From Nocardia macrotermitis (GTDB lineage Bacteria > Actinomycetota > Actinomycetes > Mycobacteriales > Mycobacteriaceae): a stretch of 64,000 nucleotides of DNA. The DNA lies in contig NZ_WEGK01000023.1 in NCBI RefSeq assembly GCF_009604405.1, positions 47,482 to 111,481 of the forward strand, given 5' to 3'. The position numbers and the translations under genes were made by a program. Shown piece after piece: positions 43,814-52,300 of the stretch. Each line of letters begins with the position of its first letter. The first letter of the stretch is position 1. The notes under the pieces were generated by a model. That model did no database searches and was not told the origin of the DNA. It saw only the letters and a list, made by a program, of their open reading frames with translations.

Positions 43814-45103
43814 CTAGCCCAGGATGTCGTGCCGCACGATCGTCTCATCGCGCCCCGGGCCCACTCCGATGCACGAGATCCGTGCCCCCGACAACTCCTC
43901 GAGCCGCTCGACGTAGGCGCGCGCGTTGGCGGGCAGATCCTCGAAGGTGCGCGCGTGCGAGATGTCCTCCCACCAGCCGGGCATCTGCTCGTAGATCGGC
44001 TTGGCGTGGTGGAATTCGGTCTGCGTGGTCGGCATCTGCTCGACGCGCTCGCCGTCGATCTCGTACGCGACGCAGATCGGCACCTGATCCAGACTGGACA
44101 GCACGTCGAGTTTGGTGAGGAAGTAGTCGGTGATGCCGTTGACCCGGGTCGCGTAACGCCCGATCACCGCGTCGAACCAGCCGGTGCGCCGGGCGCGTCC
44201 GGTGGTCACGCCGACCTCGCCGCCGGTCTTGGCCAGATACTCACCGGACTGGTCGAACAGCTCGGTCGGGAACGGCCCCGAGCCCACGCGCGTGGTGTAC
44301 GCCTTGAGAATGCCCAGCACCGTGGTGATCTTGTTGGGCCCGATGCCCGAACCGACCGCCGCACCGCCCGCGGTCGGATTCGACGAGGTCACGTACGGAT
44401 ACGTGCCGTGATCGACGTCCAGCAGCGTGCCCTGCGACCCCTCCAGCAGCACGGTCTGCCCGCCCTCGAGCGCCTCGTTCAGCAGCAGCCGGGTATCGCT
44501 GATCCGATGCCTGAACCCCTCGGCCTGCCCCAGCACCTCCTCGACCACCTGCTGCGGATCCAGCGCGCGGCGGTTGTAGATCTTCACCAGCACCTGGTTC
44601 TTGAATTCCAGGGCGGCCTCGACCTTCTGGGTGAGGATCTTCTCGTCCAGCACGTCGGCCACCCGCACGCCCACGCGCGCGACCTTGTCCTGGTAGCACG
44701 GGCCGATGCCGCGGCCGGTGGTGCCGATCTTCTTGTTCCCCAGGAAACGTTCGGTGACCTTATCGATCGCCACGTGGTACGGCATGATCAGGTGCGCGTC
44801 GGCCGAGAGCAGCAGGCGGGAGGTGTCCACGCCGCGCTTCTCGATTCCGGCGAGTTCGTCCAGCAGCACGCCCGGGTCGACGACGACGCCGTTGCCGATG
44901 ACGTTGGTGACGCCCGGAGTCAGGATTCCCGACGGGATCAGGTGCAACGCGAAGTTGTCCCCGTTGGGCAGCACCACGGTGTGACCGGCGTTGTTGCCGC
45001 CCTGGTACCGCACCACCCAGTCGACCCGCCCACCCAGCAGGTCGGTGGCTTTGCCCTTACCCTCGTCGCCCCATTGGGCACCGATCAGGACGATTGCCGG
45101 CAT
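43814..45103 (-). CDS. purA: Adenylosuccinate synthetase
   Basis: 429 aa. Catalyses GTP-dependent formation of adenylosuccinate from IMP and aspartate. N-terminal VLIGAQWGDEGKGKATDLL with the catalytic Asp and GTP loop, NAGHTV, GTTGRGIGPCYQDK, EGSQGTLLDVDHGTYP and TTGRARRTGW. ATG 45103 follows GGAG by about six bases. It is divergent from the Rv0358-like gene, as in M. tuberculosis. Confidence 0.98.
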   Translation of the reverse strand: MPAIVLIGAQWGDEGKGKATDLLGGRVDWVVRYQGGNNAGHTVVLPNGDNFALHLIPSGILTPGVTNVIGNGVVVDPGVLLDELAGIEKRGVDTSRLLLSADAHLIMPYHVAIDKVTERFLGNKKIGTTGRGIGPCYQDKVARVGVRVADVLDEKILTQKVEAALEFKNQVLVKIYNRRALDPQQVVEEVLGQAEGFRHRISDTRLLLNEALEGGQTVLLEGSQGTLLDVDHGTYPYVTSSNPTAGGAAVGSGIGPNKITTVLGILKAYTTRVGSGPFPTELFDQSGEYLAKTGGEVGVTTGRARRTGWFDAVIGRYATRVNGITDYFLTKLDVLSSLDQVPICVAYEIDGERVEQMPTTQTEFHHAKPIYEQMPGWWEDISHARTFEDLPANARAYVERLEELSGARISCIGVGPGRDETIVRHDILG

Positions 45104-45562
45104 GTGGAGTCTCCTACGGTTTCGACGCGCAGCCCAACGCTGCATCTCCATCGGGCGGCGTGAGCAGGCCCTCCGTAGTTACGCTCCGGGCCCGACGAAC
45201 ACATCGCCAGAAGCTACCTGCCGTTTGTCGAGGCGGTTGCCGGGAGGACAGTCTAATGGATGGGCGTTCGATCGCTCCGCACGCGCGGCGCCGACCGACC
45301 AGCACAGCAGACGCCGGCCGCCCGATACACCGGACGCCGACCGCCCGGACATAGGACGCCGCCCCTTCCCGGAGCGCGACGCCGACTGGCGCACCGGACA
45401 CCGACCGGGACTATCGTTGCTCGGGAGGCGGGCTTCGGTGGTTCGCCCGAGCGCAACGAGGTCGAACATGATGTCGGTTCCGAGGAGGGTGTTCCGCAGT
45501 TGAGTACCCACGTTCTCCGCTGCAACGGCGCACCTGTTCCGATTGCGCTCGCATCCCTCCCG
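45104..45562. other. purA / Rv0358-like intergenic and leader region
   Basis: About 460 nt between divergent genes. The last ~60 nt may be coding if the downstream gene starts at TTG 45500. The rest has scattered CGCCGACC-type short repeats and no gene or hairpin I can support. Confidence 0.4.
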
Positions 45563-46159
45563 ATGACGCAGACCGCGGCGATTCCCGATCCGGCGCGCAT
45601 CGATGAACTGCTGCCGGTGCTGGCCGCGGACAGTCTGCCCCGGCTGATCGTGCTGGGCGAGGACGCCGGTCTGGCCGCGGTGCTGACCCATCTGCTGCGC
45701 ACCGAACGGCTGCACGTGGAGATCGGCTACGTGCCGGTGGACCGCACCTACGGTTCGCGCGCCTATCAGACCGGCTCCGGTTCCGCGGCGGCCGAGCGGG
45801 CGCTCGAGGGTAGACCGCAGGAGACGCCGCTGATCCGCGACGACACCGGCAAGGTGTTGGTCGGCCGCGCCACCGTGACCGGACCGGACGGAGCCCGGCT
45901 GGAGGGCGAAGCGTACGCCGACGAGGTGCCGTTGTTCTCGGGATCCGTTGCGGCACTGAATATCTCACCGACCCTGGAGATGCCGGGCGCCCGCGCGACG
46001 GCGGTCCGCAGATTCCGTCGACGCCGCTGGGTGGCCGGACGCGCGATCCAGCTCGGCACCCCGGGCGCGGTGGTGACCCGCGACGGCATCGCCGACGACC
46101 GGACCGTGCCGCGGGCGAGTTTCTACCGGCACGACGAGCCCTGGCTGCTGGTCCGATGA
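45563..46159 (+). CDS. Conserved protein similar in position to M. tuberculosis Rv0358
   Basis: 198 aa from ATG 45563. No domain is recognised: LPRLIVLGEDAGLAAVLTHL near the N-terminus, VPLIRDD-like and LVGRATVTG patches in the middle, and a basic RRFRRRRWVAGRAIQLG before the end. A longer form from TTG 45500 would have GAGGAGG eleven bases upstream and be 219 aa, near the size I recall for Rv0358, so the start is uncertain. It overlaps the site-2 protease gene by ATGA, suggesting joint function. Confidence 0.75.
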   Translation: MTQTAAIPDPARIDELLPVLAADSLPRLIVLGEDAGLAAVLTHLLRTERLHVEIGYVPVDRTYGSRAYQTGSGSAAAERALEGRPQETPLIRDDTGKVLVGRATVTGPDGARLEGEAYADEVPLFSGSVAALNISPTLEMPGARATAVRRFRRRRWVAGRAIQLGTPGAVVTRDGIADDRTVPRASFYRHDEPWLLVR

Positions 46160-46944
46160 GCCGCCCGTTCGACACCCGGCGCGCGGCCGGGGCGGTCCGG
46201 CCGAGCCCGGTCTTCCTGCTGATCGTGCTGCTCACCGTCGTCGGCGGCGTGGTGGCGTGGGAGGCCGAGCTGACCTCCTGGCAGGCGAAACTCGGCGTCT
46301 TCGTGTTCGTGGTGGCGGGCTGGATCGTGAGCCTGTCGCTGCACGAGTTCGGGCACGCGTATTCGGCCTGGCGGGCGGGTGATCGCGAGGTGGAGCTGCG
46401 CGGATATCTGACCCTCAATCCGCTGAAATACGCGCATCCGATGCTCTCGATCGGGCTGCCGATGCTGTTCATCGCGCTGGGCGGGTTCGCGCTGCCGGGC
46501 GGCGCGGTCTACGTGCACGCGCACAATTTCTCGCCGCGGGTGCAGCGGACGATCAGCGCGGCCGGTCCGGCGGTGAATCTGGGGTGCGCGGTGCTGCTGC
46601 TGGCGGTGGTGCGGTTCGCCGGGTCCGAGCGGGAGCATCCGGCGTTCTGGTTCGGCATGAGTTTCCTGGCGTTCCTGCAGATCACCGCGACCGTGTTGAA
46701 TCTGCTGCCGATTCCGGGGACCGACGGGTACGGGATCCTGGAGCCGTCGCTGAGTTATCGGACGCGGCGGTCGATGGAGCAGTTCAAGGCGTACGGGCTG
46801 CTGTTGTTGCTGGCGATTCTGTGGGTGCCCGCGTTGAACCGGGTGTTCTTCACCGTCGTGAACCATCTGTTCGAACTCTCGGGCGTGTCGTCGGATTGGG
46901 CCGCATACGGGAGTTATCTGACGCGCTTCTGGAATTCCTTCTGA
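46156..46944 (+). CDS. Site-2 protease family (M50) membrane metalloprotease
   Basis: 262 aa with about six hydrophobic helices. The zinc motif HEFGH (H63, E64, H67) lies in a membrane segment, and the third-ligand region is NLLPIPGTDGYG. It cleaves within or near the membrane; the substrate is unknown. It overlaps the preceding gene by 4 nt. M. tuberculosis Rv0359 is the counterpart by position. Confidence 0.9.
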   Translation: MSRPFDTRRAAGAVRPSPVFLLIVLLTVVGGVVAWEAELTSWQAKLGVFVFVVAGWIVSLSLHEFGHAYSAWRAGDREVELRGYLTLNPLKYAHPMLSIGLPMLFIALGGFALPGGAVYVHAHNFSPRVQRTISAAGPAVNLGCAVLLLAVVRFAGSEREHPAFWFGMSFLAFLQITATVLNLLPIPGTDGYGILEPSLSYRTRRSMEQFKAYGLLLLLAILWVPALNRVFFTVVNHLFELSGVSSDWAAYGSYLTRFWNSF

Positions 46945-46972
46945 GACAACGCTTTTCCCCGTGAAATGGGGT

Positions 46973-47003
46973 GGGCCGCCCGATCCGGTTCATCGGGCGG
47001 CCC
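46973..47003 (+). terminator. Strong terminator hairpin after the M50 protease
   Basis: Perfect 12-bp stem (46973-46984 with 46992-47003), 7-nt loop, followed by GTCTTCGT; 29 nt past the stop. Confidence 0.8.
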
Positions 47004-47005
47004 GT

Positions 47006-47146
47006 CTTCGTACGGGCGGTCGCGCAGTCCACCCCCTCGACCGGCGGCACCTCCGGATGGTTGTTCGCGACGTCCTCCCCGGGTCGCACCCACCGACGTG
47101 CCCACCCCGTCGCTCCGGCCGCGGGACGCGCACCGCCCGTACGAAG
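47006..47146. repeat. 141-bp segment bounded by perfect 15-bp inverted repeats
   Basis: CTTCGTACGGGCGGT at 47006-47020 is repeated inverted at 47132-47146, with 111 nt between. It lies in a 432-nt gap without genes. It could be a non-autonomous mobile element or a structured RNA; no target duplication is obvious. Confidence 0.75.
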
Positions 47147-47376
47147 TTCCAACCGCGTCACCCCTCGTGCACGCGGTTCGACAATGAAGTTATCGGTGGT
47201 GGGAAGACCTCTCACGAGTAGTGCACTACCCGAACCTCGATCATCTTCGCGCTCGGATCGGCCGGTGAACCCGCAGTCGCGCAGGGGATTACGCGCGGGC
47301 GAATTGGTCCGGACCGAGCGGCATCCGCGCAGCTAACGGCACGGATTCCGGTGCGACGCCGGGTCGGTCGCGGGAT

Positions 47377-48525
47377 TCAGTCCTGTGGTTCGACATAGGG
47401 GCGTTCGACGGTCGGCGGCAGCAACGCCATGGCCGACAGCCGCTTGACCCCGCACACCTGCATCAGATCGACCACGATGGAACGAAGTTGGGCGAACACC
47501 ACGTGCGCGGACAGGCCCGCGCCGTCCACCAGATCGACCGTCGCGCGCTTGGCGACCCGGCGCAGCACGCGGGTGGCCTCGGCGGCGTCGGGCTGCTGGC
47601 CCGGGTCGGCGAGCATGTACTGCCGCACCACCTCCACGGCCTTGCCGAGATCCTCGACCTCCTCGACGATGCCGGGATCGAGGATCTCGTCGTCGCGGAC
47701 CAGGGTCAGCGCGCGCCGCAGCAGCACGCGGATATTGCGCACGGCGTTGTCCAGCGGGTCCGCCGCCGCGCGGATCAGATCCAGGCGCGGGCGGGCGTTC
47801 CAGTACAGCGGGGAGATCCGGCTGACCTCGCGGCCGCCCTCCACCGCACTGCGCAGCGCGTCGATCTGCGCTTGCGTGCCGCGCGCGGATTGCAGTGCGG
47901 TGCGGATCTTTTCGGGGTCCTGCTCGTGCAGGCCGTCGGCGCAGTCGGTGAGGGCGCGGCCCATCACCGCGAGGATGTCGGCGGCCTGCTGCCGGGCGCG
48001 TCGCACCGGATGCAGCGGGAAGATCGCCACCACCGCGACCCCGACCAGGCCGCCGATCAGCGAATCCACCACGCGCAGTTCGGCTCCCCCACTGTGCGGC
48101 GGATACAGCGTCGCCACCAGCACCGCGGAACTGGCGGCCTGCATCGGGATGACGGCGCCGCGATCGAGGAACACCGCGGACCCCATCGCGACCGCGACGA
48201 CCAGCGCCAGCTGCCACGGCCCGGTCCCCACCCAGGAGATGAACAGATCACCGATCCCGATGCCGACGCTGACCCCCGCGACCAGTTCCACCGACCGCCG
48301 GATCCGCGCCCCGAACGCCACCCCGATCGAGATGACCGCCGCGATCGGCGCGAAGAACGGTGACGCGTGCCCGATGAGGCGATGCGCGATGAACCACGCG
48401 ATCCCCGCGCCCACCGCACATTGCAGGATCGGCAACGCGGATTTGCGCAGCCGTTGCCAACCGCTCAGCAGCCGCTCGGTACCGCTCTCCCGAACCGCAC
48501 TGACGCTGAATGAATCCACGTTCAA
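47377..48525 (-). CDS. FUSC/aromatic-acid exporter-like membrane protein
   Basis: 382 aa. The N-terminal half has about six transmembrane segments (for example PILQCAVGAGIAWFIAHRLI and GGLVGVAVVAIFPLHPVRRA); the C-terminal half is a soluble helical domain. This matches the FUSC/ArAE family, usually exporters of aromatic acids. TTG 48525 has GGAGG nine bases upstream, supplied by an extragenic repeat; GTG 48519 is the alternative. Confidence 0.82.
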   Translation of the reverse strand: MNVDSFSVSAVRESGTERLLSGWQRLRKSALPILQCAVGAGIAWFIAHRLIGHASPFFAPIAAVISIGVAFGARIRRSVELVAGVSVGIGIGDLFISWVGTGPWQLALVVAVAMGSAVFLDRGAVIPMQAASSAVLVATLYPPHSGGAELRVVDSLIGGLVGVAVVAIFPLHPVRRARQQAADILAVMGRALTDCADGLHEQDPEKIRTALQSARGTQAQIDALRSAVEGGREVSRISPLYWNARPRLDLIRAAADPLDNAVRNIRVLLRRALTLVRDDEILDPGIVEEVEDLGKAVEVVRQYMLADPGQQPDAAEATRVLRRVAKRATVDLVDGAGLSAHVVFAQLRSIVVDLMQVCGVKRLSAMALLPPTVERPYVEPQD

Positions 48526-48839
48526 TGTTCTTGGCCTCCGCTCACTCCGGCGAGCCGCAACCCCGCCGACGGGCCGACTCTTCCCTCCTCGCGCCGATAG
48601 CCGGTATTGCTCCGGGGCGCGGCCCGCTGTTCGGCGTTTGTCGAAGGTCGACGAAACCGGATGGCTGCCGGTCGTCTTCTGCGGCACTACCTGCCCCGGC
48701 GATCCGGAATCGGCCCGGGAGCCGATGTCGATCCGAAGTCGATGAAACCGGGAACGCGGTTATCGGTCCGCGCCGTTCCAGAAGGTTCTCGGAGAGTAGT
48801 GCACATTCGCTGCGAATGTGCTCCCAGCGGCGGCGGTGC
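48526..48839. other. Gap with an RBS-bearing repeat and a short hairpin
   Basis: 314 nt without a gene. On the minus strand 48534-48552 holds a variant of the CGCCGGAG...GCGGAGGC repeat in front of the FUSC gene. At 48801-48821 GCACATTCG-CTG-CGAATGTGC is a perfect hairpin 18 nt past the DUF3151 stop and may terminate that gene. Confidence 0.7.
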
Positions 48840-49286
48840 TCAGTCCAGGCCGAGTTCGGCGGCGGCGCGGGGGTCGCAGTCCTCGAGCAGGTCCAGGCAG
48901 CGGGCGTACTCGTCGGCCTCGCCGATGGTGCGGGCGGCGCGGGCCAGAGCGCCGACGCTGCGCAGGAAGCCGCGGTTGGGTTCGTGGCTCCACGGCACCG
49001 GGCCGAAACCCTTCCAGCCGTTGCGGCGCAACAGGTCCAGGCCGCGGTGGTAGCCGGTGCGGGCGAAGGCGTAGGCGGCGACCACGTCGGCGTCGATCGT
49101 GTCGGAACCGGTGGCCTCGAAACGGGTGAGCGCGGCCTCGGCCAGATGGGCCCAGGCGATGGAGGCCGTCGGGTGCGCGGCGGCGACCTGAACCGGATCC
49201 TGTTTCTCGAGCAGTGCCGATTCCGCATCCACATTCTCGGGCAGAAGTACCGGCTGCGGTCCGAGCAGATCACCGAAGGACGTCAT
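48840..49286 (-). CDS. DUF3151 family protein
   Basis: 148 aa, soluble and helical. N-terminal MTSFGDLLGPQPVLLPEN and the middle AFARTGYHRGLDLLRRNGWK-type pattern match the actinobacterial DUF3151 family (M. tuberculosis Rv0360c). The function is unknown. It is divergent from the giant membrane protein gene, the same arrangement as Rv0360c/Rv0361. Confidence 0.9.
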   Translation of the reverse strand: MTSFGDLLGPQPVLLPENVDAESALLEKQDPVQVAAAHPTASIAWAHLAEAALTRFEATGSDTIDADVVAAYAFARTGYHRGLDLLRRNGWKGFGPVPWSHEPNRGFLRSVGALARAARTIGEADEYARCLDLLEDCDPRAAAELGLD

Positions 49287-49384
49287 GGCTCATCATCCTA
49301 TGGCAGCCACAATCTGCACCGGTGTCCGAAATGCTCGTTAGGCTTGCCGGGACCGAACCGGATCCACCGAACGAAGGGTAGCGC

Positions 49385-52300
49385 GTGTCCGACCCGACCG
49401 ACGATAAGAAGCCGCAGCCGGACTCCCCCGGCGCCGAGCGACGTCCGTCGTCCGGGTCCCCCGGATCCGCCCCCAACCAACTCCCCCGCCGCACCGCACC
49501 CAGCCTCCGCGACCAGATCCGCCGCGCCCCCGCTGACCGAAGCGACGCGGCCGGTGGTGATCGGGTGCCCGGCGACCAACGCAATCCAGCCGGAGGTCGA
49601 AGCCCCGGCAGCCGTGCACCCGGCGGTTCAGCGGATCAGCGTGATGCGGCCGACCAACGCAACCCGGTCGGCGGGCAGAACCCGGGCAGTCGTGCACCCG
49701 GCAGCCCGGTGCCTCCACCGAGTGCGGAGCCTCAGCTTTCCGGCTCTCCTCTGAACTCGAAAGCTGTTGCAGGCCAATCAGATTCACCATCGGCGGGTCC
49801 GATTCCGGCGAATCCGGGCCAGCGGCCGGGCAGCGGTCCCGCCGCTCCCCAACGCCCGGGCAATGCGCAGAAACCACCAGCTCCCGGCCGCCCCGGCGAC
49901 GACCCGACATCACGTCAGGGTGGCGGGCCCGCCTCGCCCCGCCCGTCCGGACCACCCGCGGGCAATTCCCGTCCAGGCGACGGACCGACCACCGAATTCG
50001 CAGGCGGCCCAACCAGATCCACACCGGGCGCGACACGTCCCGGCAGCAGTCCGGCGATGAACACACCGAGCGGACCGACCCCGGGAACCAGTGCAGCACG
50101 GTCCGGCAACAGCCCGACGATGAACACACCCAGCGGACCGACCCCAGGAACCAGTACGGCACGTCCCGGCAGCGGTCCAGCGGCAAATGCACCGAGCGGA
50201 CCGATCTCCGGGACCGGTGCGGCGCGACCGGTCGGCGGGTCCGCCCCCAACACTCCCGGCGATGGACCGACCGCGAAATTCGGGGGCGGCCCAGCCGGAT
50301 CGACGCCGGGCAACCGGTCCGCCGCGAACTCGCCCACACCGCCCGGACCTGGCAACGGACCTACGCGGGTTCCAGGGGCAGGAAATCCGGGGAACGGCCG
50401 CGCGGTCGCGCCTGGCAATGAGCGGACTGCCAAGTCCGGGGGTAGGGCGGCGACTCCGGACGGCGGGCCGAACGCACCCGGCGGGCCGACGTCGCAGCGG
50501 TCCGGCGACGAGTCCACGACCAAATTCGCCGGATGGCCGAGCAGGACGGAACGTCCCGGTCAGATGCCTGGCTCGAATCCACCGCGCGTACCCGGCTCGC
50601 AGCGACCAGCGGACGAGTCGACAACGAAGTTCGCCGGATGGCCGAGCAGAGCGGACCGTCCACGCGACACACCGCCCTCGAATCCCCCCGGCGGTCCCGG
50701 ATCGTCGCGCCCCGGCAGCGCAGCAGCAGGGGCCCCACGCCCCAGCGGCCCAGCCGATCGTTCGGGCAATCCAACCGACCGACCCGGTGGTACAGACAGC
50801 CGGTCCGGCGGCACACCCGACCGGCTTGGCAGCATCGGCAATCAGCCCGGTGGTCCGGTCGGTCAGCCCCGCAGCACCAACAATCGGCCCGATGGTCAGG
50901 CCGATCAGCCCAGCAGTGCCGACAACCGGCCCGGTGGCACGGTCGATCAGTCCGGCAGTACTGCCGATCGGCCCAGTGGTAGGGCTGATCAGCCGGGTGG
51001 TGGCGCCAACAGGCCCGGCGGATCGGCCAATCGTTCGGGCAATCCGGCCGACCGGTTCAGCGGTACAACCGATCAGTCCGGCAGCGTCGGCGGTCGGCCC
51101 GGTGGTCCGGGCGATCGGTCAGGCAGTGCGGGTGATCGGTCCGGGGATGGGCCGACTGCGAAGTTCGGGGGTGGCCCGGGCGGGGCGGGGCGGCCTGGTG
51201 GGATGCCGCCGAATTCGCCTGCGGGGCAGGGGAGCGGCGATGCGCAGACGGCGAAGTTCGTTGGTGGGGCGGTGCCTCCGGGTGGTCGCGATCCGCGATC
51301 GGTCAGCGGACCGCCGGGCAATCGGCGACCGGGTGACGGACCGGCCGGGGCACGGCCGGGAACGGGACCGAACCGGGGTGGACCCACGTCGGGCGACCCG
51401 GCTCGGCCAGGAACTCCGGATGCTCGCAGCGGCGGCCCCGGACAGGGTCCGACGCCGCCGAGTCAGCGCACACCGCACCCGACCAATCCAGCCCGCCCCG
51501 GCCCCGGACTCTTCGGCGCACTCCGAGCCTCCCGCGACCTGGTCAACCCACCGGGTCGATCCGGACCGCCCAGGCCGGGAGACGCACCAGCGACTCCGCC
51601 CGGACGCGCCGGCTCCGACCCATCCGGGCCCGCGAGGCTCGGCGGACCGGCACAGCGACCACCGGCGTCAGCGGGATCGACGTCCCGGTACAGCCCGGGC
51701 CAGGGCACACCTGCCGATCCGACGGCCCGACTCGGTGCGAACGCATCGAACGATCAGCGGCTCGGCGGACCGGCGAATCAGCCACCGGCATCAGCGGATT
51801 CGACGGCGCGAACCAGCAGCGACTCATCTGCCGGATCACGCCCGGCCCAAGGTGGTGCGGCCGAATCAACCTCACGGCGCAGCACGGACCCTACGGCCGC
51901 GCAGCCCGGCGAACCGGCGAATCGACCACCAGCATCGGCAGATTCGGCATCACGGTCCGGTATGCCTGCCAAAGGCCTTCCGGGGCAAGGGGATTCGGGC
52001 GAATCCGCGGCGCGGACCGAGGCGGGTGCGGCGGATACGGCGCGGTTCGGCAATGGTTCGGGGCGTGCGGCGGCCGGGAATATGCGGGCCGGTGACGGGC
52101 CGGGACGACAGCCTGCTTCGGCCGATTCGGCGGAGCGGGGGGTACAGACAGCTACGGGATCGCGGTTCGGCGGGATCGGTGAGGGGAAAATGGTGAATTC
52201 GAGTGGACAGGCCGGGGATTCGGCGAGCGGGAAGCGGCAGGTCGGCGGGACGGACTCGACTCCGTCCGGTGGTGGGACGTCGGCGGGAGCAGGTAGTGGG

